A stretch of DNA of 64,000 nucleotides from Pseudomonas fluorescens (GTDB taxonomy: Bacteria > Pseudomonadota > Gammaproteobacteria > Pseudomonadales > Pseudomonadaceae). Positions 9,633 to 19,810 of this stretch are shown piece after piece (position 1 is the stretch's first letter; each line of letters opens with the position of its first letter). The notes below the pieces were generated by a model. That model was given only the letters and a program-made list of their open reading frames with translations, did no database searches and had not been told where the DNA came from. The position numbers and the translations under genes are program-made. Location of the stretch: the NCBI RefSeq assembly GCF_001307275.1, contig NZ_CP012831.1, forward strand, positions 3,464,501 through 3,528,500, in the 5' to 3' direction.

Positions 9633-10655
9633 ATGACTACTGATGCAGTGCAAACCATGATCCCGACGCTGGACGTCACCGAGCGTCCGGCCCCGCGTGC
9701 CAAGGTAGAGGCCGGCGTCAAGCTGCGCGGCGCCGAGAAGGTTGCACGCATCCCGGTCAAGATCATTCCCACCACCGAACTGCCGAAGAAACCCGACTGG
9801 ATCCGCGTGCGCATCCCGGTTTCCCCGGAAGTCGACCGCATCAAGGCCTTGCTGCGCAAGCACAAGCTGCACAGCGTTTGCGAGGAAGCATCCTGCCCGA
9901 ACCTGGGCGAGTGCTTCTCCGGCGGTACCGCCACGTTCATGATCATGGGCGACATCTGCACCCGTCGTTGTCCGTTCTGTGACGTCGGCCACGGCCGTCC
10001 GAAGCCCTTGGACACCAACGAACCGGAAAGCCTGGCCATCGCCATTGCCGACCTGAAGCTCAAGTACGTGGTCATCACCTCGGTGGACCGTGACGACCTG
10101 CGTGACGGCGGTGCCCAGCACTTTGCCGACTGCATCCGCGAGATCCGCAAGCTGTCGCCGAACGTACAGTTGGAAACCCTGGTGCCCGATTACCGTGGCC
10201 GCATGGACATCGCCCTGGAAATCACCGCCGCCGAGCCGCCGGATGTGTTCAACCACAACCTGGAAACCGTACCGCGCCTGTACAAGGCCGCGCGTCCGGG
10301 GTCGGATTACCAGTGGTCGCTGACCTTGCTGCAGCGCTTCAAGCAGATGATGCCGCACATTCCGACCAAGTCCGGCTTGATGCTGGGCCTGGGTGAGACG
10401 GATGAGGAAGTTATCGAGGTCATGAAGCGCATGCGTGAGCATGATATCGATATGCTGACCTTGGGGCAGTACTTGCAGCCGTCCCGTAGTCACTTGCCGG
10501 TGCAGCGTTTTGTGCACCCGGATACCTTTGCCTGGTTTGCTGAGGAAGGGTACAAGATGGGCTTCAAGAACGTGGCTTCGGGGCCGTTGGTGCGGTCTTC
10601 GTATCATGCGGATGAGCAGGCTAAGTTGGTCAAGGCTGAGCTTCTGGGTTCTTGA
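9633..10655 (+). CDS. lipA: Lipoyl synthase LipA
   Basis: Radical SAM enzyme that inserts two sulfurs into protein-bound octanoyl groups. The auxiliary cluster ligands are in [12 protein letters not shown] and the radical SAM cluster in CTRRCPFC. The length of 340 residues is normal. The last ~250 bases show less biased codon use than the first part, with more T-ending codons. It is the last gene of the plus-strand block; the repeat-rich intergenic region begins 15 bases after its stop. Confidence 0.97.
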   Translation: MTTDAVQTMIPTLDVTERPAPRAKVEAGVKLRGAEKVARIPVKIIPTTELPKKPDWIRVRIPVSPEVDRIKALLRKHKLHSVCEEASCPNLGECFSGGTATFMIMGDICTRRCPFCDVGHGRPKPLDTNEPESLAIAIADLKLKYVVITSVDRDDLRDGGAQHFADCIREIRKLSPNVQLETLVPDYRGRMDIALEITAAEPPDVFNHNLETVPRLYKAARPGSDYQWSLTLLQRFKQMMPHIPTKSGLMLGLGETDEEVIEVMKRMREHDIDMLTLGQYLQPSRSHLPVQRFVHPDTFAWFAEEGYKMGFKNVASGPLVRSSYHADEQAKLVKAELLGS

Positions 10656-10669
10656 TTTAGCTGGTTTGT

Positions 10670-10679
10670 GGGGGGGGGG
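10670..10679 (+). repeat. G10 homopolymer
   Basis: Ten consecutive G residues just after lipA and directly abutting the first copy of the ~265 bp inverted element. Tracts of this length are prone to slippage, so length variation between isolates is expected. It is not inside a gene. Confidence 0.8.
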
Positions 10680-10944
10680 TGTATATCCGTTTCTTAGGTA
10701 ACGGCTACTTACGGTTCCGCTCTTACAGCGGGTCACTTTTGAAAAGCGCAAAAGTAACCAAAACGCTCTTGCCCCACCACTCGGCACCTCGCCTGGGCTC
10801 GGTGTGCCCGAACGCAGGCATTGCTCCGTGGGCCGCCGCGAAGGGCCATCCATGGCCCAGCGCGGCTACCTCGGCATCCATGCCGAGGTGCCCACTGCGC
10901 AATGCCTGCGTTCGGCCATCGTGGTTAACGGGGCGCCCCAGATC
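10680..10944 (+). repeat. Structured ~265 bp intergenic element, copy 1
   Basis: The sequence from 10680 to 10944 recurs in inverted orientation at 11575-11843 with roughly nine in ten bases identical. It contains nested palindromes: an outer pair CGAACGCAGGCATTG / CAATGCCTGCGTTCG, a hairpin GGGCCAT-CC-ATGGCCC, and another at 10869-10888. No convincing open reading frame is shared by both copies. It resembles the non-autonomous intergenic repeats of P. fluorescens genomes; I cannot name the family. Confidence 0.8.
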
Positions 10945-11000
10945 AAAAGCCACGCGAGGCGGCCTTATAGCCGGCCTGGCTTAGAGTGAGCGCGTTCCTC

Positions 11001-11092
11001 CTGTGGGAGCGGGCTTGCTCGCGAAAGCGGAGGATCAGTTTGTGGTGATGTTGGCTGTGCTGACGTCATCGCGAGCAAGCTCGCTCCCACAG
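11001..11092. repeat. REP pair (REPIN), class A
   Basis: Two oppositely oriented copies of the P. fluorescens-type REP core (GTGGGAGCGGGCTTGCTCGC and its inverse with A for G in the core) enclose about 45 bases. The right arm runs straight into the 38-bp tandem array, which begins with the last bases of the REP (CCCACAGG). Confidence 0.85.
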
Positions 11093-11351
11093 GTTTTTGT
11101 GTTGTGTGCAAATGCTGTGATCACCCACAGGTTTTTGTGTTGTGTGCAAATGCTGTGATCACCCACAGGTTTTTGTGTTGTGTGCAAATGCTGTGATCAC
11201 CCACAGGTTTTTGTGTTGTGTGCAAATGCTGTGATCACCCACAGGTTTTTGTGTTGTGTGCAAATGCTGTGATCACCCACAGGTTTTTGTGTTGTGTGCA
11301 AATGCTGTGATCACCCACAGGTTTTTGTGTTGTGTGCAGATGCTGCGATCA
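11086..11351 (+). repeat. 38-bp tandem repeat, seven copies
   Basis: Units start at 11086, 11124, 11162, 11200, 11238, 11276 and 11314. The first six are essentially identical, with T5 and TGTGATCA motifs; the seventh carries substitutions (CAGATGCTGCG) and a degenerate partial eighth follows. There are no spacers, so it is not a CRISPR array. The period is not a multiple of three, so the open frame over it is accidental. Confidence 0.93.
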
Positions 11352-11412
11352 CCCGCAAGTCCATGTGGGAGCGGGCTTGTGTACCTGCCCAGATATTGTG
11401 AACACCGCCAGG

Positions 11413-11446
11413 CCCTGTGGGAGCGAGCTTGCTCGCGATGGCGGTG
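11413..11446 (+). repeat. Single REP sequence, class A
   Basis: One REP core (GTGGGAGCGAGCTTGCTCGC) without a nearby inverted partner. A shortened REP-like fragment lies just upstream at about 11364-11380. It separates the 38-bp array from the microsatellites. Confidence 0.75.
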
Positions 11447-11480
11447 CTTCAGTTACATAGATGCTGGATGTGTCGCGCTC

Positions 11481-11535
11481 TTGCTTTGCTTTGCTTTGCT
11501 TTGCTTTGCTTTGCTTTGCTTTGCTTTGCTTTGCT
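11481..11535 (+). repeat. Pentanucleotide microsatellite (TTGCT)11
   Basis: Eleven perfect copies of TTGCT followed by a partial unit, directly adjoining the hexanucleotide array. Read from the other strand it is (AGCAA)n at the tail of copy 2 of the ~265 bp element. Such tracts change length by slippage. Confidence 0.95.
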
Positions 11536-11540
11536 TTGGA

Positions 11541-11576
11541 TCTTGATCTTGATCTTGATCTTGATCTTGATCTTGA
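11541..11576 (+). repeat. Hexanucleotide microsatellite (TCTTGA)6
   Basis: Six perfect copies of TCTTGA ending where copy 2 of the ~265 bp element begins. The equivalent tail of copy 1 at 10941-10955 has a single GATCAA followed by AAGC, so this array looks like an expansion of sequence already present at the element end. Confidence 0.95.
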
Positions 11577-11843
11577 TCTAGGCGCCCCGTTAAACCACGC
11601 TGGCCGAACGCAGGCATTGCGCAGTGGGCATCCCGGCATGGATGCCGGGATAGCCGCGCTGGGCCATGGATGGCCCTTCGCGGCGGCCCACGGAGCAATG
11701 CCTGCGTTCGGGGATGCCGAGCCTAGGCGAGGCACCGAGTGGTGGGGCAAAGCGTTTTTGGTTACTTTTGGCGCTTTTCCAAAAGTGACCCGCTGTAAGA
11801 GCGGAACCATAAGTAGCCGTTACACAAGAAACGGATATACACA
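11575..11843 (-). repeat. Structured ~265 bp intergenic element, copy 2 (inverted)
   Basis: Inverted copy of 10680-10944. Its internal hairpin at 11631-11650 differs from that of copy 1 by two base pairs, both changed on both arms so that pairing is kept. The element ends 23 bases before the ldcA start codon, so any close ldcA promoter must lie inside it. Confidence 0.8.
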
Positions 11844-11866
11844 CAAGCCTACAAAGCGGGAAACGC

Positions 11867-12799
11867 ATGGACCTAACCCCACACCACCCCGTCCCAGCCC
11901 TCCCTCAAGAAGGCCTGATCGCCGTGATCGCCCCCGCCGGCCCCGCCCCCCTGGACACGGAAAAAGCCATCCAATGGATGCGCGCCCGAGGTCATGAGCT
12001 GCGAATCTTCCCAGGCGTCTACGAAAAGAACGGCTACCTCGCCGGCAGCGACGAAATACGCCTCAACGACCTGCACGCCGCCTTCGCCGACCCAGAAGTC
12101 AAAGCCATCATCTGCCTACGGGGCGGCTACGGCACACCGCGCCTGCTGGATCGCATCGACTTCGACCTCCTGCGACGCAACCCCAAGCCATTCGTAGGCT
12201 ACAGCGACATCACCGCCCTGCACCTGGCCATCAGCCGTTACGCAGGCTTCGTGACCTTCCACGGCCCGCTGCTCAACGCCGATCTGCTGGGCGACAAGGA
12301 ACCCCCAACCGTCACCTCGTTTTTCAGCCTGCTGCGTGGACAGTTGAAGGCCGGCAGCGAACTGAACCACCCTGCGGCCTACCCATTGACTACCGTCGAG
12401 CCAGGCATCGCCCACGGACGTCTGCTGGGCGGCAACCTGTCGATCATTGCCGCGACCATGGGCACGCCTTATCAGATCGACGCCGAAGGGGTGATCCTGT
12501 TCATCGAAGACGTCAACGAGCCGCTGTATCGCATCGACCGACTGCTGACCCAACTGCGCCTGGCCGGCACGTTGGCACAACTGCGCGGTGTGTTGGTGGG
12601 GGACGTGGCCGGGGTCGATGTCGAGGCGTTGAACGGGCTGCTCAAGCAGACCTTCGCGCCATTGCGCATTCCGGTGCTGTCCGGCTGGCGCAGCGGGCAT
12701 TGCGATCCGAACCTGACCTTGCCCATGGGGGCCTTGGTGACGTTGGATGCGGGGGAGAAGAGGTTGGTGTTGGAGCAGGACGTGGTGGTCAGTCGCTAG
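11867..12799 (+). CDS. ldcA: Muramoyltetrapeptide L,D-carboxypeptidase LdcA (S66 family)
   Basis: Cytoplasmic serine peptidase that removes the terminal D-Ala from recycled murein tetrapeptides. The catalytic triad of the family fits S113 in GYSDIT, E214 in FIEDVNE and H278 in SGHCDPN. The length of 310 residues is normal. The upstream region consists of repeat sequence (copy 2 of the ~265 bp element). A MccF-like immunity role is possible for S66 proteins, but the sequence and the nearby cell-wall genes favour murein recycling. Confidence 0.9.
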   Translation: MDLTPHHPVPALPQEGLIAVIAPAGPAPLDTEKAIQWMRARGHELRIFPGVYEKNGYLAGSDEIRLNDLHAAFADPEVKAIICLRGGYGTPRLLDRIDFDLLRRNPKPFVGYSDITALHLAISRYAGFVTFHGPLLNADLLGDKEPPTVTSFFSLLRGQLKAGSELNHPAAYPLTTVEPGIAHGRLLGGNLSIIAATMGTPYQIDAEGVILFIEDVNEPLYRIDRLLTQLRLAGTLAQLRGVLVGDVAGVDVEALNGLLKQTFAPLRIPVLSGWRSGHCDPNLTLPMGALVTLDAGEKRLVLEQDVVVSR

Positions 12800-12821
12800 T
12801 CATGTAGCGCTTGGGAATCAG

Positions 12822-12907
12822 CCATCGCGAGCAAGCTTTGCTCCCACGGCTCGCTCCCACAGGTTGATTGGGAACACCTGTGGGAGCGAGCTGGCTCGCG
12901 ATGGCGG
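12822..12907. repeat. REP pair (REPIN), class A, left arm irregular
   Basis: Convergent REP arms between ldcA and the minus-strand transglycosylase gene. The left arm has an extra T and is followed by a partial duplication of the REP end (CTCCCACGGCTCGCTCCCAC), a trace of slippage or repeated insertion. Confidence 0.8.
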
Positions 12908-12926
12908 TAGCCCGCCATACGGCAAT

Positions 12927-14249
12927 TCAGCGGCTACGCAATGCCTCCAGCAACTGCTGCGTCGGATACCCATCCGCCGGCCAGCCGAACGACTGCTGGG
13001 CGCTGCGGATGGCCTTGCGGGTGTTGGCGCCGATGATGCCGTCGGGGTTGCCCGCGTCGTAGTTGTGCTTGCCCAGCAGGGTTTGCAATTCGATGCGTTC
13101 GCTGCGGCTCAGGGGCAGGTCTTCCTTGGGCCACTGGCCGTAGACCAGCCCGCCGTCGGTGAAGCGCTTTGACAACAGCCCGACCGCCAAGGCATAGGAC
13201 GACGAGTTGTTGTACTTGAGGATGGCACGGAAGTTATCGAAGATCAGGAACGCCGGGCCGCGATGGCCGGCTGGCAGGAGCAGGGACGCCGATAGCTGCT
13301 TGTCATCCGGGGTGATCGGCAAGCCGCCATATTCTGAAACGCCCAGCCGAATCCATTCGGAGACGGGCTTGCGGATCGTGCCATCGGCCAGGGTGTAGTC
13401 GAAGCCCTCGGCGAGATTGACCTCGAACCCCCACGGCTGGCCACGTTGCCAGCCGGAGCTTTGCAGGTAGTGCGCAGTCGAAGCCAAGGCATCGGTGGAG
13501 CTGCCCCAGATGTCGCGGCGACCGTCGCCATCGAAATCCACCGCGTGGGTGTTATATGTGGTGGGAATGAACTGGGTCTGGCCCATGGCGCCGGCCCAGG
13601 AGCCGAGCATTTTTTCCGGTGTGATATCGCCCTGTTGCAGGATTTGCAGCGCGGCGATCAATTGCGCATGGGCGAAGCCCGGGCGTCGTCCTTCGTAGGC
13701 CAGGGTTGCCAGGGAGTTGATCACCGACTTGCTGCCCTGGAACTGGCCAAAGTTGCTCTCCATGCCCCACACCGCCACCAGCGCTTCGCGATCGACGCCA
13801 TAACGCTGTTCGATGCTTTGCAGGACCTGGGCGTTCTGCTGGATCAGGCTCTTGCCTTTGTTGACCCGCAGTGGCGACAGCGCGCCATCGAGGTATTCCC
13901 ACACGGGGCGGGTGAATTCCGGCTGGCTGCGGTCGGCCTTGATCACGCTCATGTCCGGGCTGACGCCGACAAACGCACGGTCGAACAAATCGGCGCGGAT
14001 CCCGGCGGCCAGGGCTTCCCTGCGAAACCCGGCCTGCCATTCAGCGAAGGTCTGGGTGGGCGCAATGGCCAGGTCATCACCGGTGGGCACCACGGGCGGC
14101 ACGATGGCCGGAGCGGTCACGGCGGGAACGGTCTGGAGCGGTTGGGCGTCGGCGGCGGTAGGTTTTTCGGCGCAGGCGACAAGCAGGACAACGCTTGCGG
14201 CAACAATCATTTGGCGCAGTGGCCAACGATGGGAAAGACAGAAGGGCAT
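12927..14249 (-). CDS. Lytic murein transglycosylase, MltB family with C-terminal peptidoglycan-binding domain
   Basis: Second MltB-family enzyme of the window, 440 residues. A lipoprotein signal LLVACAEK is followed by a Pro/Ala-rich linker and the catalytic domain, with glutamate in GMESNFGQFQGS and the signature GAMGQTQFIPTTYNTHAVDF. A peptidoglycan-binding type 1 domain follows at about residues 375-438. The architecture matches the SltB3-like enzymes of P. aeruginosa. An outer-membrane lipoprotein location is inferred from the lipobox. Confidence 0.92.
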   Translation of the reverse strand: MPFCLSHRWPLRQMIVAASVVLLVACAEKPTAADAQPLQTVPAVTAPAIVPPVVPTGDDLAIAPTQTFAEWQAGFRREALAAGIRADLFDRAFVGVSPDMSVIKADRSQPEFTRPVWEYLDGALSPLRVNKGKSLIQQNAQVLQSIEQRYGVDREALVAVWGMESNFGQFQGSKSVINSLATLAYEGRRPGFAHAQLIAALQILQQGDITPEKMLGSWAGAMGQTQFIPTTYNTHAVDFDGDGRRDIWGSSTDALASTAHYLQSSGWQRGQPWGFEVNLAEGFDYTLADGTIRKPVSEWIRLGVSEYGGLPITPDDKQLSASLLLPAGHRGPAFLIFDNFRAILKYNNSSSYALAVGLLSKRFTDGGLVYGQWPKEDLPLSRSERIELQTLLGKHNYDAGNPDGIIGANTRKAIRSAQQSFGWPADGYPTQQLLEALRSR

Positions 14250-14321
14250 GCACGGGTCCAGAAATACAAATCAGGTGCTGACCTTAACATGCGAAAGGGG
14301 CGTAGGGCTTGTCCGAGTGTT

Positions 14322-14486
14322 TCAAGCGGCCAGAAAGCAAGAAGCCTCCCAGTTGTCAGACTGGAAGGCTTCGCGGCGGTAGCTGCCTTTGCCCTTGGCG
14401 GGTCGTTCCTGGCGGCTGCGGAACAGGGGCTGGGCGACGATGGACTTGGCCTTGTTGGGGCCATGCCTGGATGGCTTTTTGCTCAT
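14322..14486 (-). CDS. arfA: Alternative ribosome-rescue factor A (54 residues)
   Basis: Short gene: the translation begins MSKKPSRHGPNKAKSIVAQP and continues LFRSRQERPAKGKGSYRREA and NWEASCFLAA. ArfA recruits release factor 2 to ribosomes stalled on non-stop mRNAs when trans-translation fails. The conserved core matches the family: PLFRxR, KGKGSYRR and NWEAS. An inverted repeat inside the last third of the gene (14341-14372) is the expected site where the mRNA is cut or terminated, giving a truncated transcript controlled by tmRNA. It follows no obvious operon. Confidence 0.88.
   Translation of the reverse strand: MSKKPSRHGPNKAKSIVAQPLFRSRQERPAKGKGSYRREAFQSDNWEASCFLAA
14341..14372 (-). promoter_or_regulatory. 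Intragenic hairpin in arfA (RNase III/termination site)
   Basis: On the mRNA strand, arms GAAGCCTTCCAGT and ACTGGGAGGCTTC pair over 13 positions, one of them a wobble pair, around a 6-base loop. In enterobacterial arfA a hairpin at this position causes RNase III cleavage or termination, so the mRNA lacks a stop codon and its product is degraded unless trans-translation is overloaded. The same logic is inferred here. Confidence 0.7.
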
Positions 14487-14590
14487 GATGGGATCTCTCG
14501 TGGGGTGGTTTTGCGGGGCAAATCATGGGACAGAGTTGGGGTGTTGTCCAGTCCCTGCATGCAAGAGGAAGTGTCGCCTGAAGTAACGCT

Positions 14591-14689
14591 TTTGTGGCGA
14601 GGGAGCTTGCTCCCGCTGGGCTGCGAAGCAGACCCAAAAAAACAGGGCCGCTTCGCGCCCCAGCGGGAGCAAGCTCCCTCGCCACCAAA
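14591..14689. repeat. REP pair (REPIN), class B
   Basis: Two inverted REP arms of the second sequence class (GTGGCGAGGGAGCTTGCTCC) around a central segment that itself contains the inverted words GGCTGCGAAGC and GGCCGCTTCGCG. It lies between arfA and holA. The rest of 14487-14713 shows no gene. Confidence 0.85.
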
Positions 14690-14713
14690 AGCCCTCTGGC
14701 TTGAAGAGTGTGT

Positions 14714-15751
14714 TTACTCGGCAGGCAACGCCAGTCGTTGACCGGCCATCAACAACGACAACCGACTCAGGCTCATCCATGGCGAGCCGGCGGCTTGGCC
14801 CTTGATCTGCGCATCGATGCGCTGGGCCTCGAGCAGCAATTGCGCCCAGCGTGGTGCGGAGTAGCGTTGCAGGGCCTTGCTCATCAGGGGTTTGCGCTTG
14901 TCCCAGACGGGCGGGCGGGCCTGGCTGAAGGCCTTGTCCAGCGGTACGCCCTGGCTGTACTGCAGGGACAGGTTGGCCAGCAGGCGCAACTCCCGGGCCA
15001 GGGCCCAGAGGATCACCGGCGGCTCGACGCCTTCGCCCCGCAGGCCTTCGAGCATGCGCAGGGCATGGGCGGCTTCACCGTTGAGGATCGCATCGGTCAG
15101 GCCGAAGACATCGAAGCGCGCACTGTCGGCCACGGCAGCCTGTACCGTTTCTACGGTGATCTGCCCGCCTTCGGCCATCAGCTTGAGCTTTTCGATTTCC
15201 TGGGCGGCGGCCAGCAGGTTGCCTTCGACCCGGGCGGCAATCAGCTCCACCGCGTCCTGGCTGGCCGAGAGGCCGGCCTGGGACAGGCGTTGGCGGATCC
15301 AGCTGGGCAGTTGGCTGACATCCACCGGCCAGATCTGCACGAACTGGGTCTGCTGGCCCTCGACCAAGGCCTTGCCCCATTTGGTCTTCTGCGCGCTGCC
15401 GTCGAGTTTCGGCAAGCTGATGAGCAGCACCGTGTCCTCGGCCGGGCGTGAGCAATATTCGATCAGCGCAGCGGCGCCCTTGTCCCCGGGTTTACCGGAG
15501 GGCAAGCGCAGTTCCAGCAGGCGTTTTTCGGCGAACAACGACATGCTCGCCCCGGCCTGCAGCAGCGTGCCCCAGTCGAAACTGGCGTCGGCGGCGAAGA
15601 CCTGGCGTTCATCGAAGCCTTGCTGGCGTGCGGCAGTGCGGATGGCGTCGGCGGCTTCCTGGCACAGCAGCGGGTCATCGCCACTGATGATGTAGACCGG
15701 CGCGAGGGCGCCTTGCAGGTGTTTGCCGAGTTGGGCGGGAGCGAGCTTCAT
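14714..15751 (-). CDS. holA: DNA polymerase III subunit delta
   Basis: Delta subunit of the clamp loader, which opens the beta sliding clamp for loading on primed DNA. The 345-residue protein begins MKLAPAQLGKHLQGAL and has the N-terminal HolA domain with YIISGDDPLLCQEAADAIR. The C-terminal helical collar domain ends ALPAE. The ATG at 15751 is used; upstream codons overlap the space before lptE. It lies 39 bases downstream of lptE in the conserved leuS-lptE-holA operon. Confidence 0.95.
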   Translation of the reverse strand: MKLAPAQLGKHLQGALAPVYIISGDDPLLCQEAADAIRTAARQQGFDERQVFAADASFDWGTLLQAGASMSLFAEKRLLELRLPSGKPGDKGAAALIEYCSRPAEDTVLLISLPKLDGSAQKTKWGKALVEGQQTQFVQIWPVDVSQLPSWIRQRLSQAGLSASQDAVELIAARVEGNLLAAAQEIEKLKLMAEGGQITVETVQAAVADSARFDVFGLTDAILNGEAAHALRMLEGLRGEGVEPPVILWALARELRLLANLSLQYSQGVPLDKAFSQARPPVWDKRKPLMSKALQRYSAPRWAQLLLEAQRIDAQIKGQAAGSPWMSLSRLSLLMAGQRLALPAE

Positions 15752-15790
15752 AAGAGAAAGCGAGCGGGGCGCCGGAGCGCCCCGCAAGGC

Positions 15791-16396
15791 TTATTCAGCC
15801 GGGATCTGCATCGGCGACTGTTGCGGGGTTTCCGCTTCAGCCTTGCGCGCCGCTTCCAGGGCTTCGGCCTCGGCTTTGGCCTTGGCGTCGGCGGTCTGTT
15901 GCAGTTGGTCCAGTTGGGCCGGGTTCAGCTGTTGCAGGCGCAGCATCATGCGTTGCACGAGGTCACGACGCATTTCTTCGCGCACTTCGCTCGACTCCTG
16001 GTCGGAACCGGTGATGTTGTTGCCATCGTGCAGGTAGACCTTCTGCACTTGCAGCTTGTCGTCCAACAACACCAGATCGTTCTGGCCGCGGATCTCATAG
16101 CTCAGCACGTTGTTCAGTTCGTACTCGGCCGACCGACCGGCACCGGCATAGCTCAGGCTGCGCTGGGTTTGCTGTTCACGGGTCAGTACCAGCTTGTACG
16201 GCGCCCCGCCGTAGACTTTCACACCGCTGTTTTCCAGGCTGGTGCGCAGCAACTTGACGGTGTCGCCATAGGCGTCCCGTGCGCTGAGGTCCAGTTCCTT
16301 GATTGCCAGCTCGGTGGTGCCGGTGCCGCGCAGTTGGAAGCCGCAGGCGCTCAACAGGACCGCCAGGCCCACTACCAGCAGATTACGTTTGATCAT
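15791..16396 (-). CDS. lptE: LPS-assembly lipoprotein LptE
   Basis: Outer-membrane lipoprotein that plugs the LptD barrel and places lipopolysaccharide on the cell surface. The lipobox [10 protein letters not shown] lies at about residues 17-26. The central LptE fold includes [17 protein letters not shown]. The C-terminus is an Ala/Glu/Gln-rich tail usual in Pseudomonas. ATG 16396 follows AAGGGGAG, a strong ribosome binding site. It is 90 bases downstream of leuS and co-oriented with it. Confidence 0.95.
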   Translation of the reverse strand: MIKRNLLVVGLAVLLSACGFQLRGTGTTELAIKELDLSARDAYGDTVKLLRTSLENSGVKVYGGAPYKLVLTREQQTQRSLSYAGAGRSAEYELNNVLSYEIRGQNDLVLLDDKLQVQKVYLHDGNNITGSDQESSEVREEMRRDLVQRMMLRLQQLNPAQLDQLQQTADAKAKAEAEALEAARKAEAETPQQSPMQIPAE

Positions 16397-16486
16397 CTTG
16401 TTGCTCCCCTTGAACCCTATGGGGGTCGACCATGCGACCCCGCAGGTTGTATTCGGCGCCAGGCTTGAGCCTCGCGCCCGATCCAA

Positions 16487-19234
<2,748 letters not shown>

Positions 19235-19385
19235 CTACCGAGGGAAACCCTGATTGCGTGCTGGCCATCGACGATCGCCGGCGCGAACCCGTGTTCAGGG
19301 CCGTTGGTCGCGGCGCCCTGCCGGTTTGCCCAGCGAAGCTAAGCTTCTCAATGGGGAGTGAGTCTTATCTTCAATGAGGTGAGGG

Positions 19386-19706
19386 ATGGTTGAATCACAA
19401 CGAAAAGTCGCTACACCTGAGTTGTATGAAAAACTGATCGATCGTCTCGGGGTGGCCCTGGACGCTGCAAGAACCGCCGGCCGCTTGCGGGATGAGCGTC
19501 CGGTAGAGCTGGAGCTGCGTGGCTTGAGCCCCGCAGAGTTCGAACTGGTCGAGGCTTACCTCGAACAGGCCGGACATCAACCCCCCGCCAGTGGGGCCCA
19601 GGTACTCAAGCGTCTCGAGGCGCCCCGTTCGGCCAAGGTTGTATGGCTCAAGGACCGGACGCCTGACAAGGATGCTGTAAAGGTCCGGTCACTGCAGTTC
19701 AAGTAG
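19386..19706 (+). CDS. Conserved hypothetical protein (106 aa) divergent from leuS
   Basis: I do not recognise a named family. The protein is soluble, charged and cysteine-free, with a predicted helical first half (ELYEKLIDRLGVALDAAR), an acidic ELELRGLSPAEFELVEAYLEQ region and a basic C-terminal end. A good ribosome binding site (GAGGTGAGGG) precedes the ATG. A hypothetical gene sits at the same place in other pseudomonads, which supports it being real. The 292 bases between it and leuS hold both leader regions and nothing else I can identify. Confidence 0.8.
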   Translation: MVESQRKVATPELYEKLIDRLGVALDAARTAGRLRDERPVELELRGLSPAEFELVEAYLEQAGHQPPASGAQVLKRLEAPRSAKVVWLKDRTPDKDAVKVRSLQFK

Positions 19707-19786
19707 CGCCGGATTCACGCGTGTCGCTTTTTTTGATTCAAGGTTTTTTCGAATCTGTTGTCGCTTTGCGTCAACCCACCTAGGCT

Positions 19787-19810
19787 TCGGGCATCTATGG
19801 AGATGCCCGA
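19787..19810 (+). promoter_or_regulatory. Hairpin over the ribosome binding site of the YdcF-family gene
   Basis: A perfect 10-bp stem (TCGGGCATCT with AGATGCCCGA) with a 4-base loop ends exactly at the A of the start codon. The GGAG at 19799-19802, 7 bases before the ATG, spans loop and stem. Folding would partly hide the ribosome binding site, so this may be a translational control element or RNA thermometer. Confidence 0.55.

Noticed and set aside
11086..11351. Possible CRISPR array
   Set aside because: The units are directly adjacent without unique spacers, and no cas genes are present.
11461..11997. Open frame with LLCFALLCFALL and LDLDLDL repeats
   Set aside because: Produced by the pentanucleotide and hexanucleotide microsatellites; it starts inside repeats and overlaps ldcA in another frame.
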